Source of the DNA: DASRDR01 sp044867785
Lineage (GTDB): Bacteria; Methylomirabilota; Methylomirabilia; Rokubacteriales; DASRDR01
Assembly: GCA_044867785.1 (NCBI GenBank)
Contig: JBIOVM010000098.1
Location: forward strand, 32,180-96,179
Direction: 5' to 3'
Length of the DNA: 64,000 nucleotides
Position 1 is the first letter of the stretch; the number at the start of each line of letters is the position of its first letter. The notes under the pieces are model-generated. The model was not told the DNA's origin. It made no database searches and worked only from the letters and a program-made list of their open reading frames with translations. Positions 35,313 through 43,951 of the stretch are shown here, in pieces. Position numbers and translations under genes: made by a program.

Positions 35313-36503
35313 CTACGCCGCGCCGCCGAAGACCCGCGCCAGGAAGTCCAGGTACTGGTCGGTGATGCGGGGCCAGCGGTAGCGCGCCTCGACGTACGCG
35401 CGTCCCCGCTCACCCAAAGTCTTCCGGAGCCCTTCGTCGGCGAGCAGCGCGGCGGCGGCGTCGCCGAAGTCGCCCGGCGTCCGGTCGAACAGACGGCCGG
35501 CGTCCGAGCGCTCCACGTGGCCTCGCAGGACGGCCGAGCGCGCCGTCGCCAGGACCGGGATGCCCTGGGACCAGGCTTCGAGGACGACGAACGAAAAGCT
35601 CTCGTGGGGGGAGGGCATGACCAGGGCCGTGGCCCCGGCGATCGCGTCGGCCTTCTCGCCCGCGGGCCGGAAGCCGAGCGCCCGCACGGCGGCATGCCGC
35701 GGGAGCTTCATCGCGACCGTGCCCATGAGGACCAGGGTGACCGGCTCGGCCGCGCGCGCGCGCCAGGCGAGAAACGCCTCGACCAGGGCGCGGCAGCCCT
35801 TCTCGACGTCGACGCGGCCCACGTAGAGGAGGTAGGGGCCCTCGACGCCGTGCCGGTGCCGGAACCGCGCGGGGTCGGCGTGCTCCACCGGATCGATGCC
35901 GGCGCCGATGACCGCGGACGGGAGATGCCCGGTGTGAAAGCGCGCCTCGACGAAGGCGCGCTCTTCCTCCACCTGGAAGACGAGCCCGCGGGGCGCCCGG
36001 AAGAGGCTGCGGAAGAGATCGAGGTAGATCGGCCGCTCGTCGTGGGCGGTCGGCACCAGCACGGCCTTGTGGGCGACCAGCGGCAGGCCGAGCGTCGTCG
36101 GGAGGTAGAGGTAGGTGTAGAAGAGGAACCCGTCGTGGTCGGCCGCGTGGGCCCGGATCCACTCGATCAGGCCCGACGCGAGCGGCCCTTGCCGGCGGAT
36201 CCACTCCACCTCGTCGAAGAACGTGTGGGGCGTGGCGTAGAGCCAGTCCGCGTAGCGGCCGAACGCGCGCACGCGGCGGGGGCGGTCCACGAGGAACCGC
36301 CGCACGCGCACCCCGTTCACCGTCTCGACGCCCGGCCGGTAGACGTTCCGCCAGGTGAGGTAGTCCCGCGCGCAGGTGGTCAGCACCTCGACGTCGTGAT
36401 GCGGAAGGAGCGCCTCGGCCACGCGGCGGCACTCGTACTCGGCGCCTCCGTCGATCTCCGGGCCGTAGCGCTGCACCACGAAGGCCAGCCGGAGCCGCGT
36501 CAT
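35313..36503 (-). CDS. GT4 glycosyltransferase (tandem family member 1)
   Basis: 396 residues. N-terminal FVVQRYGPEIDGGAEYECR is shared with the two GT4 genes at 38016 and 39202, as is VEVLTTCARDYLTWRN. The donor-domain region has LLYVGRVDVEKG and MPSPHESFSFVVLEAW (E-x7-E). It extends the glycan on the cytoplasmic side. ATG overlaps the stop of the small low-GC membrane protein gene. Confidence 0.87.
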   Translation of the reverse strand: MTRLRLAFVVQRYGPEIDGGAEYECRRVAEALLPHHDVEVLTTCARDYLTWRNVYRPGVETVNGVRVRRFLVDRPRRVRAFGRYADWLYATPHTFFDEVEWIRRQGPLASGLIEWIRAHAADHDGFLFYTYLYLPTTLGLPLVAHKAVLVPTAHDERPIYLDLFRSLFRAPRGLVFQVEEERAFVEARFHTGHLPSAVIGAGIDPVEHADPARFRHRHGVEGPYLLYVGRVDVEKGCRALVEAFLAWRARAAEPVTLVLMGTVAMKLPRHAAVRALGFRPAGEKADAIAGATALVMPSPHESFSFVVLEAWSQGIPVLATARSAVLRGHVERSDAGRLFDRTPGDFGDAAAALLADEGLRKTLGERGRAYVEARYRWPRITDQYLDFLARVFGGAA

Positions 36504-36928
36504 TCCTGCTCCAGGTCAATGCCCCACAGGGCCGCGGCACCGATGCAGATGGCGGAAAGGCACGTCCCGTTGACCACGTATTCGGTGAACCCAACGGGGT
36601 TGGGCGGAAGCCACTTGAACCCCACGAGCCAGACAAAGGGGAACACAATCGTCCAGAGGATCCAGGCGCTCCCAAACACACTCCACCGGGAGTTGAACCA
36701 GTCGAAGCCGACCCGGAAGCGTCGGCAATAGGCAACCTGTCCGCACAGAAAGAGGAGGCTAAAGGCGATCCACTCCATGGTGTTAGCGACAGGCAAGGGT
36801 CTCGGCCCCGACCTTCGGAAGGTATACAGGCCGACTCCGAATCCGGTCACGAGGATCGGAAACGCGAAGACGCGTTTCCATGTGTCCTCCGGTTGCCACG
36901 CCCGATACGGCCGATATGGCGAGGTCAC
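36500..36928 (-). CDS. Small four-TM membrane protein of unknown function
   Basis: 142 residues with four predicted TM segments (about 19-36, 50-68, 83-105, 116-134) and aromatic-rich loops (NSRWSVFGSAWILW). I recognise no family. The DNA is visibly less GC-rich than its neighbours and uses A/T-ending codons more. Yet the GTG start overlaps the upstream stop (GTGA) and its TGA overlaps the next ATG, so it is fully embedded between GT4 genes. It may be recently acquired, or may be a polymer-specific accessory protein. Confidence 0.65.
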   Translation of the reverse strand: MTSPYRPYRAWQPEDTWKRVFAFPILVTGFGVGLYTFRRSGPRPLPVANTMEWIAFSLLFLCGQVAYCRRFRVGFDWFNSRWSVFGSAWILWTIVFPFVWLVGFKWLPPNPVGFTEYVVNGTCLSAICIGAAALWGIDLEQE

Positions 36929-38019
36929 CGGAACGCCTCGGTGGCGGCCAGGGTCTCGAGGTGCTCGCGGAGCTGCGCTCCGATGGTCTCGGCGTCGAAG
37001 GCCCGCAGCCGCGCGCGCTGGCCGGCGACGACGGCGGTACGAAGCGCGGGCTCGTGAACCACGCGGTGCAGCAGCTCGGCGATCGCCGGGAAGTCCTTGT
37101 CCTGGACCAGGAGTCCGGCGTCGCCCAGGGTGCCCGGCACGCCGGCGGCGGCGTACGCGACGACCGGCACGTCGAAGTGCATGGCCTCGAGGAGCGGGAC
37201 GCAGAAGCCCTCGTGCTCGGAGAGGCAGAGGTAGGCCGACGCCAAGCGGTAGTACGTGCACAGCTCGGCCTGGGACACGCGGCCCGCGAACACCACGTGG
37301 TCGAGGAGCCCGAGCTCCGCGCAGAGCTTCTGGCAACCGGCCAGGTAGGGTTCGGTGTCGACGGTGGAGCCGACGACGATCAGCCGGCTGTCCGGATCCA
37401 GCCGCCGGTAAAAGTAGTAGGCCTTGATGAGGTCCTCCACCCGCTTGTTCGGGGCGATGCGGCCGACGGCGAGCAGGGTCGTCCCGCGGCCGTACGCCTC
37501 CTCGAGCGCGGGGACGGGCGGGTGGGCGTACTGATCCCAGTCGACCAGGATGGGCAGGACGCCGGTGCGCGGGAAGCCCGCCGTCTCGAGCTCCCGCCGA
37601 TTGAACTCGGAGACGCCGAGCGCGAGCTCCGTCACGTTCCGAAGCCGCGCCAGCTCCCAGCGCCCGCGCCGGCAGCGATCGGCCACGCGGGCGTTCACGC
37701 CGACGAAGTACTCGGGCGGCGTGATGTTGTGGTAGACGAGGGCACGCCGGTCGCGGAGGCTCGCGAAGAAGCTCGTGACCTCCGACCCGATGGAGAAGTG
37801 GAAGAGCACGACCGTCTCGGGCGACGAGATCTCCCGGTAGCGCGTGTAGAAGTGAGCGTCCTTCATGAGGCTCATGTGGCGGTACTGGGCGTAGACCTCG
37901 GAGGCGTAGCCCCAGCCGCGGAGCAGGCGCCGGAGCGCGCGCACGTGGTTCCCGATGGCGTCGCCCACGTCGAAGTTCGAGACGAGCTGGTGGACCGCCC
38001 GGAACGGCAGACCGGTCAC
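36925..38019 (-). CDS. GT4 glycosyltransferase (RfaB-like, not of the tandem type)
   Basis: 364 residues. The N-terminus VHQLVSNFDVGDAIGNHVRAL differs from the tandem GT4 genes and matches GT4 proteins that start with a DAIGN motif. VYHNITPPEYF and LAVGRIAPNKRVEDLI are diagnostic; the donor motif is LSEHEGFCVPLLEAM. GTG start overlaps the upstream GT4 stop. It probably adds an internal sugar to the repeat. Confidence 0.85.
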   Translation of the reverse strand: MTGLPFRAVHQLVSNFDVGDAIGNHVRALRRLLRGWGYASEVYAQYRHMSLMKDAHFYTRYREISSPETVVLFHFSIGSEVTSFFASLRDRRALVYHNITPPEYFVGVNARVADRCRRGRWELARLRNVTELALGVSEFNRRELETAGFPRTGVLPILVDWDQYAHPPVPALEEAYGRGTTLLAVGRIAPNKRVEDLIKAYYFYRRLDPDSRLIVVGSTVDTEPYLAGCQKLCAELGLLDHVVFAGRVSQAELCTYYRLASAYLCLSEHEGFCVPLLEAMHFDVPVVAYAAAGVPGTLGDAGLLVQDKDFPAIAELLHRVVHEPALRTAVVAGQRARLRAFDAETIGAQLREHLETLAATEAFR

Positions 38020-39209
38020 CCGAGCCCGGCTCCGAGCCGCCGGAAGACCGCCAGGTAGTTGTCGGTCACCCGGTCCCAGGTGTAGTTTGCGCGCACGTAC
38101 GCACGCCCCGCCGCGGCCATCCGCTCCCGGAGCGCCGCGTCTCCCGCCAGGGCCTCCACCGCCTCCACGAACTCGAAGTAGTCGTCGAAGTAGAGACCCC
38201 CGTCGGAGGCGAGGCAGTGGTCCCGCGTCACCCGGCATCGCCCGTGGACGAGGGCGGGTGTGCCCGCCAGCCAGGCTTCCATCATGACGAGGGAGAAGCT
38301 TTCCAGCAGGGACGGCTGGCAGAGAGCGAGGGCGCCTGCGTAGGCGTCGGCCTTCTCCTGCGGCGGCACGAACCCGAGGTCCAGGACGTCGGCCGACAGG
38401 CGTCCCGGGATGCGCACGCCGCCCGGCCCGATCAGGACGAGCTTGAGCCGGCTCGCCGGATGCGTGAGCTTGTACCGGGCGAAGTACTCGACGAGGAGCG
38501 GCGTGTTCTTCTCCGGCGCCTTGCGGCCCACGTAGAGGAGGAACGGCTCGAAGATCCGGTGCCGGGCGCGGAACCCCTGGGGATCGCCCGGGGGCGGCGG
38601 ATCCACGCCTTCGCCCACCAGGTGAAAGCGCTCCGCATCCGGCCCGGCGAGAGATTCGGCCAGGTCGCGCTCGGCGGGCACGTGAAAGCACGCGGCCCGC
38701 ACCGCGCGAAGCACGCGCCGCGTCCACTTGAGCGCCGCGAAGGGCTCCTCGTGCAGGCACGGGATCAGGACCGAGCGCTCGGGGGCGATGAGGGCGCCCT
38801 CCCACGTCGTCCCGAAGCAGTAGGGGATGAACGCGTACCAGTACCGGTGCCGTTCGGCGGCCAGGTAGGCGTAGAGGTCGTTCGAGTGGATGGACTCGCG
38901 GACGAAGTCCTCCTCCTCGAAGGACGTGAGCGCGCCGCCGAGCTCCAGGCGCCACTGGAGGCGGGCGTAGCGGTCGGGATCGCGCGGACGCACCTTGAAC
39001 CGCCGGACCACGAAGCCGTCCTCCTCGGTCACCCCGTCGGGGTGGTGGTCGATCCACGGCGAGCCGTGATCGCGCGCGCACGTCGTGAGGATTTCGACGG
39101 CCAGCCCGCGCGCGCGGAGGGCCCGCGCGGTGGCGCGGCACTCGGCCTCGGCGCCGCCCGGGATGGCTGGCCCGTACCAGGGGACCACGAAGGCGAGCGT
39201 GTCAGGCAA
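38016..39209 (-). CDS. GT4 glycosyltransferase (tandem family member 2)
   Basis: 397 residues, paralogous to 39202-40389 and 35313-36503: FVVPWYGPAIPGGAEAECR, VEILTTCARDHGSPW, PCLHEEPFAALKW, LLYVGRKAPEKN, PSLLESFSLVMMEAWLAG. TTG start at 39209, overlapping the stop of the upstream gene by 8 bases and beginning exactly where family similarity begins. Acts in repeat-unit assembly. Confidence 0.86.
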   Translation of the reverse strand: MPDTLAFVVPWYGPAIPGGAEAECRATARALRARGLAVEILTTCARDHGSPWIDHHPDGVTEEDGFVVRRFKVRPRDPDRYARLQWRLELGGALTSFEEEDFVRESIHSNDLYAYLAAERHRYWYAFIPYCFGTTWEGALIAPERSVLIPCLHEEPFAALKWTRRVLRAVRAACFHVPAERDLAESLAGPDAERFHLVGEGVDPPPPGDPQGFRARHRIFEPFLLYVGRKAPEKNTPLLVEYFARYKLTHPASRLKLVLIGPGGVRIPGRLSADVLDLGFVPPQEKADAYAGALALCQPSLLESFSLVMMEAWLAGTPALVHGRCRVTRDHCLASDGGLYFDDYFEFVEAVEALAGDAALRERMAAAGRAYVRANYTWDRVTDNYLAVFRRLGAGLG

Positions 39210-40389
39210 CGAGCCGCTCCAGCGTCTCGTGGAGGCGCGCGGTGACCGCCGGCCAGCTGTACTCCGCCTCGACGTAGGCGCGCCCTTGGCGCCCCAGCTG
39301 GTCTCGGCGCTCCCGGTCCTCCAGCAGGAGGTCCATGGCCTCGGCGAACTCGTAGAAGTCCTCGAAGGCGAGCCCGCCGCCCGCTTGGACGACGTGGTGG
39401 GTGGTGACGGGGCACCGGGCGTGGACGAGCACGGGCGTTCCCGCGAGCCAGGCCTCCATCAGGACGATCGAGAACGACTCGTTCACCGAGGGCTGGCACA
39501 CGACCGTCGCCGCGGCGTAGGCAGCCGCTTTTGCCGCGGGGTCGAGGTACCCGACGTCCCGGACTCCCGGCGTGTCGGGGGGCGCGGTGACCGGACCGTC
39601 TCCGGCCAGGACGAGCGTGAGCTCCGCGCGGCGCACGGCGCGGTATCGGAGGGCGTACTGGATCAGCAGGGGGAGGTTCTTGCCGGCCTCCTTCCGCCCT
39701 AGGTAGACGAGGAGCGGGCCCTCGAGCCCGTGGCGCCGCCGGAAGGCGTCCGCGTCGGCGGGCGGGCCGGGATCGAAGCCGAGCCCCACGACGCCGGCCG
39801 GGCGGTCGCCGATCCCGTAGAGCTTGTCGGCCAGCGCGGCCTCGGGCGAGGAGTTGAAGATGAAGCCGCGGCACGCCTGGAACACGTTCCGGACCACGCC
39901 GAGGTGAGCGAAGGGCTCGTCGTGCAGGCACGGGACCAGCACCGCCCGCTCGGCCACGAGGGGCGCGCCGCGCAGGGTCGTCCCGAACAGATAGGGCGCG
40001 AAGCACACGAGATCGTGGTCCCGCCCGTGCCGGGCGAGATGGGCGAAGAGGTCCGGACAGTTGACCGACGCCTCCACCCAGCGCCGCTCCTCTTCGGGCC
40101 GGAGCCGCCCGCCCCGCAGGATCCGCTGGTGCAACCAGGCGTGTCGACGCTCGTCCCGGGGCTGGACGGGGAAGCGGCGCACCGTCACGTCGCGCGTCCG
40201 CCCGACGCCGGCTCGGAACGCGTTGCGCCAGGTGAGGTGGTCGCGCGCGCACGTCGTCAACACCTCGACGGCGGCGCCGTCCGAGGCGAGATGCTCGGCG
40301 AGCCCACGGACGAGGGTCTCGGCGCCGCCCACGATCTCGGCGCCGTAGCGCGGGACGACGAACGCCACCCGAAGGGCACGCGAGATCAC
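39202..40389 (-). CDS. GT4 glycosyltransferase (tandem family member 3)
   Basis: 395 residues. FVVPRYGAEIVGGAETLVRG, VEVLTTCARDHLTWRN, PCLHDEPFAHLG, LVYLGRKEAGKN and PSVNESFSIVLMEAWLAG align with the next gene over its full length. GTG start; 13 bases after the coiled-coil methyltransferase gene. Family members often add rhamnose or mannose, but the sugar cannot be read here. Confidence 0.86.
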   Translation of the reverse strand: MISRALRVAFVVPRYGAEIVGGAETLVRGLAEHLASDGAAVEVLTTCARDHLTWRNAFRAGVGRTRDVTVRRFPVQPRDERRHAWLHQRILRGGRLRPEEERRWVEASVNCPDLFAHLARHGRDHDLVCFAPYLFGTTLRGAPLVAERAVLVPCLHDEPFAHLGVVRNVFQACRGFIFNSSPEAALADKLYGIGDRPAGVVGLGFDPGPPADADAFRRRHGLEGPLLVYLGRKEAGKNLPLLIQYALRYRAVRRAELTLVLAGDGPVTAPPDTPGVRDVGYLDPAAKAAAYAAATVVCQPSVNESFSIVLMEAWLAGTPVLVHARCPVTTHHVVQAGGGLAFEDFYEFAEAMDLLLEDRERRDQLGRQGRAYVEAEYSWPAVTARLHETLERLVA

Positions 40390-40402
40390 GGGCGGGGAGG
40401 CG

Positions 40403-41731
40403 TCACGGCCGTCGCCCGATCACCGCGTAGTCCTGGGCGCCCCAGAGGAGCTGGTTCAGCCGCTCGAGGTTGTCGTTGATCTGGCCGAGGAAGGCTTCCT
40501 CGTAGCGCCGCATGTACCAAAGGGGCTCGATCGGCTGGAGCTTGCCCTCGGGCGGCACCGGGTTCACGTAGCGCACCTCCACCTGTCGGAAGCCGGCGGC
40601 TTCCAGGACGAAGCGCGCCGCTTCGGGGTGGATGGGCTTGACGTGGGTGAGGTCGACGTAGAACGCGCCCGAGAACACGGTGAGGCACGCCGGGTTCGGC
40701 GTTTCGCAGAGCAGCACGCCCCCGGGGCGGAGCGTCCGGTGCGCGAGCCGCACGAGGGCGATGAGCGCATCGGGCGTCAGGTGCTCGATCACCTGGGCGC
40801 AGAAGATCCCCCCGAGCGCGCCGTCCGGCAGCGCGGCGAGCGCGGACAGGGCGTCACCCTGTTCGGCGGCGAGGCCGGCCTCCCGGCAGCGCGCCACCAT
40901 GCCGCCGTCGAGGTCGACGCCCCGAGCTTCGATCCCGCTGGACCGGCACAGCTCCAGGAACTCGCCCCGGCCACAGCCGACGTCGAGCACCGGCGAGGCC
41001 TGGCCGAAGAGATCGAGATACGCCCGCTGGCGGTGCAGGATGTCCTCGCGCGTCCCCCGGTGCCGATCCTCGAAGCGCACGTAGGCGGCGGCCGGCAGCG
41101 CGCCCATTCCCGCCGGCACCACCGGGCCGGGCGGGGTTCCGGTCCACGGGGCCGGCACCCGGGCGCGCTCGATCTCGGCGCGGAGGGCCTCGACCCCGTC
41201 GCTGAGGGCGCCGAGCCGGTCCACGAGGTCGCGCTGGCCCCGTTGCCGCTCCCCGTGCTCGACGGCTAGGCGCTCGTGAACGCTCAAGGCGAGATCCTCG
41301 ACGCGCTGGCTCAGCCCGCTGAGTCCTCCCCGAACCTGGTCGCGCATCGGCAGGACGAAGCTGTTCAGGAGCTGGAGCAAGGTCGCGTTCCACTCGACCT
41401 GGCGCGCGAGGATCATGGTGATGTACGGTCGCGTGATCCGCCGGAGAAGCTTCTTGGTCGCGACGATGAGGCCTCCGATGCCGACCCGGTGGGAGGTGAT
41501 GGCCGGGTCGGCGGCGGTGTCCCAGCCATCGTTCAGGCGCACCAGGTGGTCCTCGATCTCGTCCGAGAACGTGGGGGCGCTCTCGGTGAGCTCGAGCTCC
41601 ATCTGGACGATGCGCCGCACCTCCTCCTCGGAGTAGAAGCCGGAGGCCTTCCGCTCGCGGACGCGGTCCTTGATCTCGTCCATCAGGCGGGCGACGTCCA
41701 CGGCCGGCGGGGTGCCGGGACCGTCGGTCAC
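40403..41731 (-). CDS. Coiled-coil SAM methyltransferase next to wzt (possible chain-terminating enzyme)
   Basis: 442 residues. N-terminal 1-110 is helical and charged. Residues about 112-190 have heptad-like hydrophobic spacing (VRGGLSGLSQRVEDL, LGALSDGVEALRAEI), a likely coiled coil. Residues 240-442 are a class I methyltransferase, motif I VLDVGCGRGEF at about 248, then AQVIEHL and ETPNPACL. GTG start (VTDGPGTPP) chosen because upstream residues are Arg/Pro-rich. In E. coli O9a, WbdD combines a coiled-coil ruler with methylation to end the chain, read by the Wzt C-domain; adjacency to wzt makes the same role plausible. No kinase domain is present. Confidence 0.83.
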   Translation of the reverse strand: MTDGPGTPPAVDVARLMDEIKDRVRERKASGFYSEEEVRRIVQMELELTESAPTFSDEIEDHLVRLNDGWDTAADPAITSHRVGIGGLIVATKKLLRRITRPYITMILARQVEWNATLLQLLNSFVLPMRDQVRGGLSGLSQRVEDLALSVHERLAVEHGERQRGQRDLVDRLGALSDGVEALRAEIERARVPAPWTGTPPGPVVPAGMGALPAAAYVRFEDRHRGTREDILHRQRAYLDLFGQASPVLDVGCGRGEFLELCRSSGIEARGVDLDGGMVARCREAGLAAEQGDALSALAALPDGALGGIFCAQVIEHLTPDALIALVRLAHRTLRPGGVLLCETPNPACLTVFSGAFYVDLTHVKPIHPEAARFVLEAAGFRQVEVRYVNPVPPEGKLQPIEPLWYMRRYEEAFLGQINDNLERLNQLLWGAQDYAVIGRRP

Positions 41732-41804
41732 GAGGCCACCCGAAGGGGGCGGGAGCCGAAGGACCCGCCGCCGGCGTGTGGCGCCCGACTCGCGATCGGC
41801 GGGA

Positions 41805-43085
41805 TCACGCCGCGTCGCCGCCGTGCCGAAGCCGCCAACGGTGGGCCAGGCGCGCCACGCCCGTGTCACGCACGCGCGACCGCATGGCCAGCGCGTAGAG
41901 GCGGCTGTGGTAATCGTACGGGTGGCCGTCGCGGGCGTGGACGGCGACGTCGAGGAGGTACTCGCCCTCCACCAGGTCGAGGCGCTCGAAGTCGAGCAAG
42001 ATCTCGCCCTCGCCCTCGACCTTGCCCAGATGGAGCCCCTCGACGCCGGTGTTCGTGCCGTAGCAGCAGACGCCGTCCTTGCGGAAGACGCCGATGCCGA
42101 ACACGGGATCCTCGATCGGACGGTGGGCCCGGTACGCGAGACGGAGCGTGCAAGGCTCGCCCGTCTCGAAGAGATAGCGCTCCGTTCCCGCCTTGTCCCG
42201 AAGCTCGACGCGCGTCAGCTCCACTTCCCGCGTTCCCCACCGCGCGGCGGTGCCCGCGCGGGCGGCCGCCTCGGCTTCCGCGTGCTCGATCCCGAGGGCG
42301 CGCGTCTCCTCGCGCGCCACGTGCTCGAGATACTGGCCGATCACCTCCCGCGTGCCGCCGCGGGCGTGGAGCCGCCCCCCGTCGAGCCACAGCGCCTCGT
42401 CGCAGAGCCGCTCGATGCTGCCGAGATCGTGCGACACCAGGACGATCGTCTTCCCCCGCGCCTTGAACTCCTGGATCTTGCTCACGCAGCGGTGCTGGAA
42501 CGCCTCGTCGCCGACCGCCAGCACCTCGTCGATCAGGAGGATGTCGGGATCGACGGTGACCGCGATCGCGAACCCGAGCCGCATGTACATGCCCGAGGAG
42601 TAGGTCTTCACCGGGTTGTCGACGAACGTCTCGAGCCCGGCGAACGCCACGATCTCGTCGAACCGCGCGCGGATCTCCGCCCGCGTGAGCCCCAGGAGCA
42701 CGCCGTTCACGTAGATGTTCTCGCGGCCGGTGAACTCCGGGTGGAACCCGGCGCCGAGCTCGATCAGAGCGGAGACGCGGCCACGGACCGACACGTGGCC
42801 GGTGGTGGGCTTGAGTATCCCGCCGAGGACCTTGAGCAGGGTGGACTTGCCGGAGCCGTTCGAGCCGATGATCCCGACCATGCGGCCGCGCACGAGGTCG
42901 AGGCTCACGTCGCGGAGCGCCCAGAAATCCTCCCCCGACAGCAATCCGGAGCCGGGGCTTCCCCGGAACAGTCGCACGAACAGGTCCTTGACGGTCGAGA
43001 CCTGTCGTCCCCGGTGCAGCCGGAAGCGCTTGCTGACGTCGCGGAGGACGACGGCGGCATCCGGCGAGAGGGACGCGACGTCCAC
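41805..43085 (-). CDS. wzt: Polysaccharide ABC transporter ATPase with C-terminal glycan-binding domain
   Basis: 426 residues. Walker A GSNGSGKST lies at about residues 74-82, the signature YSSGMYMRLGFA and Walker B ILLIDEVLAVGDEA follow, and the H-loop VLVSHDL is present. After residue 270 comes a Wzt_C-like beta-sandwich containing RLAYRAHRPIEDPVFGIGVF and a GTNT motif. It powers export of an undecaprenyl-linked polymer and selects its end. GTG start, 4 bases after the permease stop. Confidence 0.92.
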   Translation of the reverse strand: MDVASLSPDAAVVLRDVSKRFRLHRGRQVSTVKDLFVRLFRGSPGSGLLSGEDFWALRDVSLDLVRGRMVGIIGSNGSGKSTLLKVLGGILKPTTGHVSVRGRVSALIELGAGFHPEFTGRENIYVNGVLLGLTRAEIRARFDEIVAFAGLETFVDNPVKTYSSGMYMRLGFAIAVTVDPDILLIDEVLAVGDEAFQHRCVSKIQEFKARGKTIVLVSHDLGSIERLCDEALWLDGGRLHARGGTREVIGQYLEHVAREETRALGIEHAEAEAAARAGTAARWGTREVELTRVELRDKAGTERYLFETGEPCTLRLAYRAHRPIEDPVFGIGVFRKDGVCCYGTNTGVEGLHLGKVEGEGEILLDFERLDLVEGEYLLDVAVHARDGHPYDYHSRLYALAMRSRVRDTGVARLAHRWRLRHGGDAA

Positions 43086-43089
43086 GGCC

Positions 43090-43896
43090 CTAGACCTCCT
43101 CGGCGAGGCTGTCGCGCAGGCGATCGAAGACGCGCCAGCCGAGGACGAGCGCGATGACGGCCGCGATCGTCACCATTCCCAGATGGATCCAGTGGGGCTC
43201 CCGGCCGAAGAAGAAGATGTTCTGGTAGCTCTGCACCAGGCCGGCGACCGGGTTCAGGAAGTAGAGCGGGCGAAGCGGCACGGCGAGCGTCTCGCCCAGG
43301 CGGAGGGTCGTCGGGACCGTGGAGACCGGGTAGAGGATCGGCGAGAGGAAGAAGAGCAGCGTGAGCCCGTTCGTCAGGATCTGCTCGACGTCGCGGAGAT
43401 GCACGTTGAGCGCCGCCAGCGCCAGGGCCAGCCCGGTGGTCAGCAGGAACTGGAGCAGCAGGAGGAGCGGGAGGAACGCGAGCACGGCGTGGGGCCGAAC
43501 TCCGAACGCCAGCAGGAACACGAAGAGCAGCGGGAGCGAGAGGAGCATGTTGATCAGGTTCGCCAGCACGGAGACCAGCGGCAGGATCTCCGCCGGGAAG
43601 AGGACGCGCTTGACCAGCGCGCCGGATCCCACGATGACGCCGGCCGCGTGCCCGAGGGAGGAGGAGAACCAGAGCCAGGGCAGGAGGCCCGAGAAGAGGA
43701 AGACCGCGTATCCCTCCATCGGCACCCGGAGGTAGATCGAGAAGACGAGCGCATAGACGAGCATCAAGAGCAGGGGATTGAGGAAGGACCAGAGGAAGCC
43801 CAGGAAGGAGCCCCGGTATCGCGCCCGCAGCTCGCGCAGCACGAGCGTTCCGATCAGGATGCGGTAGCGGTACAGATCAGCGAGGTGCTCGACCAT
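43090..43896 (-). CDS. wzm: Polysaccharide ABC transporter permease
   Basis: 268 residues, six TM helices of the ABC2 type. N-terminal LVLRELRARYRGSFLGFLWSFLNPLLLMLVYA is the classic Wzm/TagG block (shown here as the region 20-50). NINMLLSLPLL-like and YFLNPVAGLVQSYQN follow in the last third. Inner-membrane channel partner of the downstream ATPase. ATG; TAGGAT lies 8 bases upstream and could be a weak internal -10. Confidence 0.9.
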   Translation of the reverse strand: MVEHLADLYRYRILIGTLVLRELRARYRGSFLGFLWSFLNPLLLMLVYALVFSIYLRVPMEGYAVFLFSGLLPWLWFSSSLGHAAGVIVGSGALVKRVLFPAEILPLVSVLANLINMLLSLPLLFVFLLAFGVRPHAVLAFLPLLLLLQFLLTTGLALALAALNVHLRDVEQILTNGLTLLFFLSPILYPVSTVPTTLRLGETLAVPLRPLYFLNPVAGLVQSYQNIFFFGREPHWIHLGMVTIAAVIALVLGWRVFDRLRDSLAEEV

Positions 43897-43951
43897 GAGT
43901 CTTCATCCTACCGCTGCCTACCGCCGCCGTGACCGGAGCACCGGGCCTCGC

